A DNA stretch of 5,231 nt. Source: Terriglobales bacterium. GTDB lineage: Bacteria > Acidobacteriota > Terriglobia > Terriglobales > Gp1-AA117. The stretch lies in the NCBI GenBank assembly GCA_030150795.1, contig JASLFF010000188.1:1-5231 (forward strand), in the 5' to 3' direction. Positions 1-5,030 of the stretch are shown here, piece after piece (the first letter of the stretch is position 1; each line of letters starts with the position of its first letter). The position numbers and the translations under genes are program-made. The notes under the pieces were generated by a model. The model did no database searches. It had not been told where the DNA came from and worked only from the letters and a program-made list of their open reading frames with translations.

Positions 1-52
1 GGCTTGCCTGGATTGATCCATCGGGCAAGCCTGCAACGCCGGCAGATTGCAG
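1..52. repeat. Two adjacent hairpins at the left edge
   Basis: Positions 1-8 pair perfectly with 24-31 (GGCTTGCC/GGCAAGCC), and an inner TGGAT/ATCCA pairing at 9-13/16-20 extends the stem. Immediately after, CTGCAA at 31-36 pairs with TTGCAG at 47-52. Both sit upstream of the terminator at 83-111, so they could be the 3' untranslated end of a transcript that enters from the left. No coding frame here can be assigned: two forward frames stay open for 40 or more codons, but the terminator lies inside both. Confidence 0.4.
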
Positions 53-82
53 ATTTGTTATTCAGCGACAGTCGAGGTGTCA

Positions 83-111
83 GCGGGCCGCAGTCTGGGC
101 CCGCATTTTTT
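83..111 (+). terminator. Rho-independent terminator of an upstream + strand gene
   Basis: The 7-bp GC-only stem GCGGGCC (83-89) / GGCCCGC (98-104) has an 8-nt loop and is followed at once by A and six T (105-111). This is the standard intrinsic terminator layout on the + strand. It implies that a gene on the + strand ends at or before the left edge of the window. The nearest in-frame stop candidate is a TGA at 14-16. Confidence 0.75.
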
Positions 112-158
112 GGGTTCTAGCTGTGCTGCTACATTGCGAATGATGGAGAAAGTGGAAG

Positions 159-173
159 ATTAGAAATTCTAAT
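159..173. promoter_or_regulatory. Perfect 15-nt AT-rich palindrome, possible operator
   Basis: ATTAGAA (159-165), a central A (166) and TTCTAAT (167-173) form a perfect dyad. Short AT-rich dyads like this are typical binding sites for dimeric winged-helix repressors. It lies about 215 bp upstream of the DUF11 gene start, in the same spacer as a second dyad at 198-214. No regulator gene is nearby and I cannot name the family, so the operator role is inference. Confidence 0.4.
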
Positions 174-197
174 ACGCATTCAACAACGATTTAATGT

Positions 198-214
198 TTA
201 AGGTTAATCCTTAA
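198..214. promoter_or_regulatory. Second AT-rich dyad, TTAAGG-N5-CCTTAA
   Basis: TTAAGG (198-203) and CCTTAA (209-214) are perfect inverted copies around TTAAT. The site lies 25 bp after the first dyad and about 175 bp upstream of the GTG at 388. Its compact size favours a protein-binding site over an RNA structure. No clear sigma-70 promoter can be placed around it. Confidence 0.35.
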
Positions 215-387
215 GAATCTTTGTCACGCACCTGCAGTGGCTCAAGAGCGGAGGTTGTGACTGAAGATGCGGCGTTTCCGGTCAGTGAACAATCGCCGTT
301 GGCAGTATGTTATTCGTTCGGATGATGCCTTCTCAATTTTTTTAAAAAACTCCCGCGGCTTGATGCCAGCGAGAGGGGAAGGCAAAA

Positions 388-1344
388 GTGAACACCACAA
401 CTCCAGTCTCTAAGACCGCGCACAGAGCGCTTTGCACATCTATTACCCGCAAGGCCGCCGGTGTGGCGATGCTCATTCTATGCTCCGCCGTCATGTCCCT
501 GGGACAGGCTACGCCTCAGTTGACGATCACCCTCTCCGGCCCTTATGCATTCAAAGATACGCCGGTAGTCCCAAGCTACAAGGTTTCCGTCACGAACGTT
601 TCGGCGGCCACAGCCTCCAGCATCGTCCTGACTCATGCCCTAAGCTCTATAGACGGCGCGTACTTGATTGCAGCGCAACCCAGCCAGGGATCGTGCGATC
701 AAGGCGGGCAGGGAATTACCACGCTGAACTGCTCGGTTGGCAGCCTTGACCCCGGGGCATCCGTCACTATAGACGTTGAAGCTCAGATGGTCAGCAGCGA
801 CATTACGCTCTCTTCCTCGGCAACGGGCATCGATGGCAACGGCGTGGCATTTTCAATAGCGCCTGTGCAACGGACCACGGTGCATGGAAATCCGCCGCTG
901 GGAACGCCAGTGGCTTCCATTTCGTTTTCCGCCAATCCCATACCCAAAGACCTGGTGGGCAGCCGGGCCGGAACACTGAACTGGACTTTGCAGAACTCAA
1001 CCGGAGTCAGGGCCAACAAAATGGTTCTTGCTCTTGTGATCGACAATCGCATGCTGATAACGTCGTCATCTGCCACCGGGTCCAACAGCGGCGATCCGGT
1101 TTCCTGCAACGCGCCCATGCCGGCAGCGCCCGGCACGAACATTGTCAGTTGCGATATTGAATATCTGGGCGGTTCGTCAGGCGGCAGCGGCGGTGGTTCG
1201 ACTGTTACTCAATTGCAGGTAACCGTGAGCTATGTTGCGCAGGCGGTATCCACACAGACTACATTCACAGCCAGCGGCTATCTCAGTTTTGACGGTACTG
1301 ACAGCTCAAACCCAATCGCAATAGGTCAGGTCAGAGTGAAGTAG
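388..1344 (+). CDS. Secreted DUF11-like repeat protein, 318 aa
   Basis: This is an exported protein of unknown function built from two immunoglobulin-like DUF11-type beta-sandwich modules, probably anchored or displayed in the envelope. The GTG start at 388 follows a purine-rich ribosome site (GGGGAAGG at 375-382, 5-nt gap). Residues 1-41 form a signal peptide: basic n-region, hydrophobic core at about 24-38, and likely cleavage after Ala41 (LGQA). Module 1 (about 45-165) shows the DUF11 pattern: a V-T-N turn near residue 70, then GSC...LNCSVGSLDPGASVTI at about 101-127, with Cys103 and Cys115 likely bonded. Module 2 (about 174-303) repeats the layout with Cys240 and Cys255 and a Gly/Ser-rich loop (261-271). 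DUF11 modules usually occur in longer surface proteins, and no C-terminal sorting signal or membrane helix is visible. A later start at Met28 would destroy the signal peptide. The gene is monocistronic and converges on the foldase gene. The family assignment is by pattern only. Confidence 0.85.
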   Translation: MNTTTPVSKTAHRALCTSITRKAAGVAMLILCSAVMSLGQATPQLTITLSGPYAFKDTPVVPSYKVSVTNVSAATASSIVLTHALSSIDGAYLIAAQPSQGSCDQGGQGITTLNCSVGSLDPGASVTIDVEAQMVSSDITLSSSATGIDGNGVAFSIAPVQRTTVHGNPPLGTPVASISFSANPIPKDLVGSRAGTLNWTLQNSTGVRANKMVLALVIDNRMLITSSSATGSNSGDPVSCNAPMPAAPGTNIVSCDIEYLGGSSGGSGGGSTVTQLQVTVSYVAQAVSTQTTFTASGYLSFDGTDSSNPIAIGQVRVK

Positions 1345-1360
1345 AAAAAAATGCAGGCTG

Positions 1361-1401
1361 GGGCGCGCAGCTTTTTCGTGGAATGCGGCGCGCCCTTGTT
1401 T
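1361..1401. terminator. Shared terminator between convergent genes
   Basis: GGGCGCGC (1361-1368) pairs perfectly with GCGCGCCC (1388-1395) around a 19-nt loop. For the + strand gene the stem is followed by TTGTTT. For the - strand gene the T-tract (seven A on the + strand, 1345-1351) lies about 9 nt beyond the stem, so that side is weaker. The position, between stop codons at 1344 and 1413, fits a bidirectional terminator. Confidence 0.65.
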
Positions 1402-1412
1402 GAAGCGATTGA

Positions 1413-2489
1413 TTATTTTGGCGGGGCAGTTTTTGAGCCCGCAGGCGGTACGGCGCGCGGAGGAATCCGCTGCGGCGGCGGTGCATTGTGGAAGCCAAAA
1501 TACTGCTCGTTAAGATCTGAATGCACGCTGCTGATGGCGGCTTTCAGCGCGTCATCAATATTTTTCTGGGAAATCTCGCGGACAATCTGCGCCCTGGCCT
1601 GCTCTATCGCCATGGTGTTCCGGCTGCGCACCTTATATATGTTGAATCCGGAAGGCTCAACTTCCACCTTAGTGACTTCACCCGCCTTCAGCGCGTTGAT
1701 GTCCTGCTCCACATTTGCTGGGAACGTAGGCTTGGGGCTGGTGCTCAACTCAGTTTGCGGAGGCTGGGCTTTCAATCCCAGTGTGCTATAGACCTCGATC
1801 TGCAGCGACGTAGCGTCTTCACCTCGCGCTGCGCGCTCCCGGATGTCACTGGCAAGCTGTTTGGCTTTCTTTTCAAACTCGGGACGGCGGTCCTGCGGAT
1901 GCGTGGGATCAACCTTGGGAACGTGAATGCGCTCGATCTTCGTCTGCCCAAACTTGTCCGCGTTCTGTTTGTAATACGCCGCAATTTCGTCGTCCGATGG
2001 GTTGGCGTATTTTTCGTGCAGAGACCGGCGATAAGATTCGGCCAGCACCCGCGCGCGGGTAATCTTCATCAGGTCGGCAAAGCGCGGGTCTTTGTCCACG
2101 CCCGCCTTTTCGCCTGCGTTGGCCAATGCCAATATGTTGCCATAGTCCGTGGCAAAACCGCGGAGCGCGGGCGGCGGGAAGTTCGTGTTATTCACGTTGA
2201 GCGATGAGACAAGGGCCTCAAACTGCGTGCGCGTCAGCACCATCGAGCATGCGTCTGGTTTGTCCGCAGCCGCAGTCTCTCCTGCAGGACAGACGCCATG
2301 CACGGTGAGCACGGGCGCATCCGGCGCAACGGGCGTTGGTGGAGTAACAGGCTGCGGCCGATTTGCGACCGCGGGAGGTTGCGAGCCTTGAGCAGGGGGC
2401 GTCGCTGGCGGCTGGGCCTGCGACTGCGCCAATAAGGGCGCGACAGCTAGAACACACACGAACTGCAAATGACGAATCATTGTGGGCAA
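1413..2489 (-). CDS. Secreted SurA/PpiC-like peptidyl-prolyl isomerase (foldase), 358 aa
   Basis: This is a periplasmic or secreted foldase of the SurA/PpiC type. It probably acts as a chaperone for exported proteins. Residues 1-25 are a signal peptide (hydrophobic 8-20, cleavage near SQA, residue 25), followed by a Pro-rich linker (27-58). A segment with Cys67 and Cys81 (a likely disulfide) then leads into a helical SurA-N-like region (about 85-180). A degenerate parvulin domain follows (about 182-290, ending KAGEV...GFNIYKV), then a long helix (293-327) and a Pro-rich tail (337-358). The catalytic signature looks lost: the usual HIL motif reads R187-I-H, the C-terminal G-F/Y-H reads G-F-N283, and the GGDLG stretch is absent. 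The start is ambiguous. TTG at 2489 has AAAAGG 5 nt upstream; ATG at 2480 (Met4) gives an equally good signal peptide but a 14-nt gap. An extended -10 promoter lies at 2543-2551. The fold class is fairly sure and isomerase activity is doubtful. Confidence 0.85.
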   Translation of the reverse strand: MPTMIRHLQFVCVLAVAPLLAQSQAQPPATPPAQGSQPPAVANRPQPVTPPTPVAPDAPVLTVHGVCPAGETAAADKPDACSMVLTRTQFEALVSSLNVNNTNFPPPALRGFATDYGNILALANAGEKAGVDKDPRFADLMKITRARVLAESYRRSLHEKYANPSDDEIAAYYKQNADKFGQTKIERIHVPKVDPTHPQDRRPEFEKKAKQLASDIRERAARGEDATSLQIEVYSTLGLKAQPPQTELSTSPKPTFPANVEQDINALKAGEVTKVEVEPSGFNIYKVRSRNTMAIEQARAQIVREISQKNIDDALKAAISSVHSDLNEQYFGFHNAPPPQRIPPRAVPPAGSKTAPPK

Positions 2490-2542
2490 GTCAACCTTTT
2501 TTGAGATGGATTACAACCGGCAAAACCGTGAATGATGGGCCC

Positions 2543-2551
2543 ATAATAGCA
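2543..2551 (-). promoter_or_regulatory. Extended -10 promoter for the foldase gene
   Basis: Read on the minus strand the site is TG-C-TATTAT, an extended -10 element with five of six matches to TATAAT. No good -35 box is present at 16-18 bp, which is normal for extended -10 promoters. The predicted start near 2536 gives a leader of about 47 nt before the TTG at 2489, containing the AAAAGG ribosome site. Confidence 0.5.
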
Positions 2552-2712
2552 TATGTTTTCTTGGCTTTAGACGGTATCTGAAAGGCTGGGATTCGCGGTG
2601 TTTGCGTGGCGACCTGGCACTGAAAAAATTGGTAAATCTTTGGGATTTTTTTTCGCCACACACGATCGAAGAAGCCAATGCTCAGCCGAAGCGTTCCATC
2701 AACCACGACAGC

Positions 2713-2731
2713 TATATCGTGAAACGATATA
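2713..2731. promoter_or_regulatory. Perfect 8-bp-arm palindrome TATATCGT-GAA-ACGATATA
   Basis: The arms at 2713-2720 and 2724-2731 are perfect inverted copies with a 3-nt centre. The short centre and AT-rich ends argue for a DNA operator bound by a homodimer rather than an RNA hairpin. It lies just past the minus-strand terminator at 2745-2784 and about 180 bp upstream of the predicted foldase promoter. Its target gene is therefore unclear. Confidence 0.45.
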
Positions 2732-2744
2732 TAAGGTACAGGAC

Positions 2745-2784
2745 AAAAAAATAAGGCCAAAGTCTTTCCGGAAACTCTGGCCTT
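2745..2784 (-). terminator. Strong intrinsic terminator on the minus strand
   Basis: On the minus strand AAGGCCA (2784-2778) pairs with TGGCCTT (2759-2753). After one mismatch an inner AGT/ACT pairing and a short cap continue the stem. It is followed by ATTTTTTT, seven T at 2751-2745. It points away from any annotated gene end: the nearest upstream minus-strand stop codon is at 3033, about 250 bp away. It most simply ends the small transcript proposed at 2745-2873. Confidence 0.75.
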
Positions 2785-2873
2785 CAATTTAACAGTGTGA
2801 CGGATTTAGGAGGTGATGGATTTGGGATATGTCGGATGAACCTGCCTTTCATAGTAATAGATTCGAAACAGCG
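2745..2873 (-). ncRNA. Candidate small RNA of about 130 nt
   Basis: A minus-strand promoter (-35 TTAACA, 16-bp spacer, -10 TATATT at 2880-2907) and a strong terminator (2745-2784) bracket a region with no recognisable gene. The predicted start is near 2873. In the middle, minus-strand bases complementary to 2808-2817 read ATCACCTCCT. This closely matches the anti-Shine-Dalgarno end of 16S rRNA and could pair with ribosome-binding sites of target mRNAs. A 22-codon frame (ATG at 2852-2850, ending TGA just before the terminator stem) lies inside but has no ribosome site. The alternative is that the terminator simply ends a long 3' tail of the gene at 3033-3269. No known RNA family is recognised. 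Confidence 0.4.
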
Positions 2874-2879
2874 CCAAAA

Positions 2880-2907
2880 AATATACTGCGGCATTTAAAA
2901 ATGTTAA
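2880..2907 (-). promoter_or_regulatory. Sigma-70-like promoter, minus strand
   Basis: TTAACA (complement of 2902-2907) and TATATT (complement of 2880-2885) each match the sigma-70 consensus at five of six positions, with a 16-bp spacer. The predicted start is around 2873 and would drive the candidate small RNA. The surrounding DNA is AT-rich compared with the rest of the window, so a chance match is possible. Confidence 0.4.
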
Positions 2908-3032
2908 TGCGTTATTGTGACCGGTCCATTCAAAGGAGCAGATGGAGGTCGACGAGAGGGGCCGGGCAGCGCCAGCATCTTCAATTTTCGAATGGGCATT
3001 TATGCAATCGAAGACGGCACGCCACTTGCGGG

Positions 3033-3269
3033 CTAGGCTTGTTCCTTGCCGGGATGAGCCAAAGTTTCCAGATAGGCAGAGACGGCGGAATAGGCGTCCT
3101 CAAACGTGTATTCCTGGCCCCATTGAATGATGGCGGCCGAGCCGACCCGCTGCACGATCCAATGATAAATAGTGCCGTTTGGGCGAGCGTCCAGCAGGAT
3201 GTCGGCGATGTAGTCGCCAACAGAGAGTCTCGTATTGGGTGGCTCGGGAGCCAGCTTAGACGCGACCAA
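3033..3269 (-). CDS. Small hypothetical protein, 78 aa
   Basis: This is a soluble protein of unknown function with no signal peptide or membrane helix. It starts at TTG 3269, the only start codon in the frame, with AAAGGA at 3279-3284 and a 9-nt gap. The core (residues 31-54) reads like a small beta-strand unit with conserved-looking aromatics (YHWIVQRVGS, IIQWGQEYTF), followed by an amphipathic helix (about 57-71). This strand-strand-helix layout and the third-position G/C bias make it more credible than the longer + strand frame (2829-3341), whose product is rich in Arg, Cys and low-complexity runs. The gene stands alone, and its transcript may run on to the terminator at 2745-2784. I do not recognise the family by name. 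Confidence 0.65.
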   Translation of the reverse strand: MVASKLAPEPPNTRLSVGDYIADILLDARPNGTIYHWIVQRVGSAAIIQWGQEYTFEDAYSAVSAYLETLAHPGKEQA

Positions 3270-3705
3270 GAGAAGCCATCCTTTGAAAACCCTATTTTGA
3301 CCAAATGGGGAAGGAACTGCTGCTGGTTAAAGATTCACTAATCATCAGATTGGTTGCCTGGCAGAGTAGCTGGATTGATACTGGAGTTCCAGGTTGGGCT
3401 TAAAAACCCAAGTCCTTGGCTGCAAATGAGAGGCTGATAAATCGGAGATCGAGGGAAAAAGGGCGGCATTTGAGCACGAAGGGCCGGAGATCGGGCCCAA
3501 ATCACAACGCTCAGGGAGGATTATTGATCTTGGGGGCCGAACGGAGCGAGTCCCCGGGGCCAACCCAAACCAAATGCGGGATAGTCTAATGTGTGCCATG
3601 CCGTTAAAGATACCCGCCTTGTTTTCCACCCCCAAACGGGCAGGTGATCTTTCCGCAAGTGCCGGCATAGCCATTGGAAACTACCTTGAGATGAAGGAAG
3701 TTTGA
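3270..3705. other. Spacer with palindromes and an open but startless frame
   Basis: No convincing gene lies between the 78-aa protein and the 68-aa protein, which are divergently transcribed. So promoters for both should be here, though none stands out. Two dyads are visible: TTGGG/CCCAA at 3394-3411, and a nested TTGGG-GGCC/GGCC-AA-CCCAA at 3530-3568. A + strand frame is open for 92 codons (3430-3705) and its TGA abuts the ATG at 3706. However, its first ATG is at 3574 and has no ribosome site. Minus-strand open frames across the same stretch also lack signals. Confidence 0.5.
3530..3568. repeat. Nested imperfect palindrome
   Basis: TTGGG (3530-3534) pairs with CCCAA (3564-3568), and GGCC (3535-3538) with GGCC (3558-3561) across a 2-nt bulge. 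GGA/TCC (3543-3545/3551-3553) can pair around GCGAG. There is no T-tract on either side, so it is unlikely to be a terminator. It may belong to a dispersed GC-rich repeat, which cannot be tested from one copy. Confidence 0.4.
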
Positions 3706-3912
3706 ATGGCAAGAAAAGCCAGGAATGGCAAAAGTACTTATCGCAAAGGCGACCTGTGGATTGCTCCGTCCTTAAGCCTGACGCCCAAGATGCACCAAAG
3801 CGATTGGAAACTTGGCAGAGGCGGGCGGGATGAACACAATAGGTACTTAGAACTGGCGGATGTTGCCCTTGGTTTGACGCCTGCGAAGCACAAAACGAAA
3901 CGTAGTGCATAA
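3706..3912 (+). CDS. Small basic hypothetical protein, 68 aa
   Basis: This is an unrecognised, strongly basic cytoplasmic protein with Lys/Arg-rich ends (residues 2-14 and 61-66). The middle (about 30-58) contains HQSDWKLGRGGRDEHN followed by a helix-like YLELADVALGL. The basic ends suggest nucleic-acid or ribosome contact, but no named domain is seen. The ATG at 3706 has AAGGA at 3694-3698 with a 7-nt gap, a good ribosome site. The stop is 22 bp before the zinc-ribbon gene, so the two are probably cotranscribed and may work together. It is short, so a chance frame is not excluded, but the ribosome site and the operon partner support it. Confidence 0.55.
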   Translation: MARKARNGKSTYRKGDLWIAPSLSLTPKMHQSDWKLGRGGRDEHNRYLELADVALGLTPAKHKTKRSA

Positions 3913-3934
3913 AACATAAGAAGAGCGAGAAGAA

Positions 3935-4207
3935 ATGCAAATTTCGAGAGATGCTGATGGGCTGCGTTTCCTGGGGGAGTGCGGTCGTGAAAGCGGCTTT
4001 ACTCCCGGTGACATTCGATGCGCCGGATGCGGCCGCCGTATTGATCCACGCGTTGACTCCAATGACATTTCACTGGCCTGCACCGGCTGTGGTTTCAAGA
4101 AAACCTTCTGGGCAGAGGCTGAAATGCAAGTATATCTGGCCGAAAACTGGAACCGACTAAGGCAAGCATGCACTCATCCTTCAGTAGCGTTGCATCAATC
4201 GTCTTGA
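3935..4207 (+). CDS. Small zinc-ribbon protein, 90 aa
   Basis: This is a soluble protein carrying one zinc ribbon. Cys29-x2-Cys32 (CAGCGRR) and Cys49-x2-Cys52 (CTGCGFKK) are separated by 16 residues, the standard four-Cys knuckle pair that binds one Zn ion. Cys16 and Cys79 lie outside the motif. The N-terminal 28 residues and a C-terminal helix (about 60-77, AEAEMQVYLAENWNRL) flank the ribbon. Such ribbons usually mediate protein, DNA or RNA binding; nothing here suggests catalysis. The start at ATG 3935 has only a weak purine-rich site (GAGAAG at 3927-3932), so translation may depend on coupling to the 68-aa gene ending 22 bp upstream. No terminator is evident downstream. The exact role is unknown. 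Confidence 0.75.
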   Translation: MQISRDADGLRFLGECGRESGFTPGDIRCAGCGRRIDPRVDSNDISLACTGCGFKKTFWAEAEMQVYLAENWNRLRQACTHPSVALHQSS

Positions 4208-4228
4208 AGTTAATTCGACTGGCTGCTT

Positions 4229-4303
4229 CTGTTAACCGTGTAGCCCCAGCACTATTACAATCTACCATTTGTTCGCCCATGTGTTAATTGAAAACGTTAA
4301 CAG
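4229..4303. repeat. GTTAAC-type repeats in a convergent spacer
   Basis: CTGTTAAC (4229-4236) and GTTAACAG (4296-4303) are perfect 8-nt inverted copies 59 bp apart, with a further GTTAA at 4283-4287. They lie between the convergent zinc-ribbon and membrane-protein genes. A weak + strand promoter-like pair (TTGAAA at 4288, TGTATT at 4311) overlaps the second copy. Chance is a reasonable explanation because the core is a 6-bp palindrome. Confidence 0.25.
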
Positions 4304-4385
4304 TTAGTCATGTATTTTCCGGCAAAAACGCAGGTACAGGGCACGAGTTCACTCGGGCCGCACGATTTGCGGTTTGCCCAAACCC

Positions 4386-4703
4386 TTACTCATCTCTTTG
4401 CGAAGGTGCGGTAAGCGCGGCCCAGACCCAGCGGCCCATTGCCAACGCAATCATGGCCCATAGCAAGATGAGTGGCAGAAACACCCACAGAATTAACGTG
4501 GGTGCGCCTTTAAGGATAAAAATTCCGCGTGCCCCAAAGACGATCACGAATAGAAGAGGGATCCCGTTCAACAGCAGAATTCCGATGCGTTGGATGGGCC
4601 GAAGCGGCACTTTGCCGGACCAGAGCTCGAATGCCGACCGGGCCGCACGCGGCACGTGTTCCGGCGCCACGGAATCAAGCTGCCGATTCGCCATTTGCTT
4701 CAC
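4386..4703 (-). CDS. Small inner-membrane protein with two helices, 105 aa
   Basis: This is a hypothetical integral membrane protein. After a cytoplasmic-looking polar N-terminus (residues 1-38, with Arg19, Arg22, Arg35 and Arg39), two hydrophobic segments follow at about 40-57 and 69-92. They are separated by a short turn (GARGIFILKGAP) and followed by a short polar tail ending RDE. The arrangement predicts a helical hairpin with both ends inside. No signal peptide or catalytic motif is seen and the family is not recognised. The start is GTG at 4703 or ATG at 4694. The best ribosome site, AGGAG (4718-4722), is 14 nt from the GTG, farther than usual. A long inverted repeat (4727-4796) lies directly upstream and may regulate it. 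The overlapping + strand frame (4288-4782) is Ser/Arg-rich and taken as a shadow. Confidence 0.7.
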   Translation of the reverse strand: MKQMANRQLDSVAPEHVPRAARSAFELWSGKVPLRPIQRIGILLLNGIPLLFVIVFGARGIFILKGAPTLILWVFLPLILLWAMIALAMGRWVWAALTAPSQRDE

Positions 4704-4726
4704 GCAATCGATGATAGCTCCTGTTA

Positions 4727-4796
4727 CTAGCCCGGATTTCTCACAATTCGAGTTGAGACCATCCGAGCCAGCTTATTTGTGAGAAATAACGGCTAG
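4727..4796. repeat. Long inverted repeat, 20-bp arms
   Basis: The left arm (4727-4746) reads CTAGCC-N3-ATTTCTCACAA, and the right arm (4777-4796) is its inverse, TTGTGAGAAAT-N3-GGCTAG. Seventeen of 20 positions match and only the 3-nt gap differs. A 30-bp unique centre separates the arms. The element ends 5 bp from the AGGAG ribosome site of the membrane-protein gene at 4386-4703. It could be a paired operator, a leader hairpin controlling that gene, or the terminal repeats of a 70-bp miniature mobile element. No flanking duplication is obvious. Confidence 0.7.
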
Positions 4797-4890
4797 CGGC
4801 AGGAAGGAGAGAATTCAGGATTTTCTTTGTCGCTCCGCTGCGCTACGCGCTGGCCTGCGGCACATGGAAGAAGTCTTTGCGCGCTTTTAC

Positions 4891-4952
4891 GGCACGACTT
4901 CGCAGCCCTTGCTTGCTTGTGCTCGCGTCGGGCTAAGCGCTAAAGTCGTGCC
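4891..4952. repeat. REP-like large palindrome, 10-bp outer stem
   Basis: GGCACGACTT (4891-4900) pairs perfectly with AAGTCGTGCC (4943-4952). Inside, CGC (4901-4903) can pair with GCG (4937-4939), and AGCCC (4904-4908) with GGGCT (4930-4934), leaving small bulges and a 21-nt loop with TTGC repeats. There is no T-tract after it, so it is not a classical terminator. Its size and GC-rich bulged stem resemble bacterial REP/BIME-type dispersed palindromes. Confidence 0.6.
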
Positions 4953-5030
4953 CTGACACTTGTTTCACCGTGGATGCTGAGTCGTTTGTTGTGAAAAGAA
5001 TTACGTGTGGCGGGGCGAACGGTTTGAAAT

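Larger units (their letters stand above)
2490..3032. other. 543-bp spacer without a convincing protein gene
   Basis: This spacer separates two minus-strand genes (start at 2489, stop at 3033) and is AT-richer than its flanks. It contains the foldase promoter, the dyad at 2713-2731, and the terminator, promoter and small RNA described separately. A minus-strand frame at 2491-2787 encodes 98 residues, but it would have to start inside the terminator stem and matches nothing recognisable. A + strand ATG at 2829 is preceded by a textbook AGGAGG (2808-2813), but at an unusable 15-nt distance. Confidence 0.6.

Noticed and set aside
1521..2207. 228-codon + strand frame
   Set aside because: It lies entirely antisense to the foldase gene, which has a signal peptide, promoter and recognisable domains.
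2491..2787. 98-codon minus-strand frame next to the foldase start
   Set aside because: It would begin with TTG at the edge of a terminator stem, has no ribosome site and includes the dyad and promoter signals.
2806..2817. Possible end of a 16S rRNA gene on the minus strand (CACCTCCT)
   Set aside because: Only the anti-Shine-Dalgarno octamer matches. The preceding bases do not resemble the conserved 16S 3' helix.
2853..2880. tRNA-like GATTCGAA sequence
   Set aside because: The flanking bases cannot form a T-arm or acceptor stem, so there is no tRNA.
2829..3341. 170-codon + strand frame with AGGAGG upstream
   Set aside because: The AGGAGG is 15 nt from the ATG, too far for normal initiation. 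The product is Arg/Cys-rich with no recognisable fold, and the frame is antisense to the more credible 78-aa minus-strand protein.
3345..3940. Minus-strand frames of 109 and 139 codons
   Set aside because: Their products are Ser/Pro/Trp/Cys-rich and low in domain-like pattern, lack ribosome sites, and the longer one is antisense to the 68-aa gene.
4288..4782. 164-codon + strand frame with a promoter-like upstream pair
   Set aside because: It starts with TTG and has Ser/Arg-rich composition. It overlaps the membrane-protein gene, whose two hydrophobic helices are not expected by chance.
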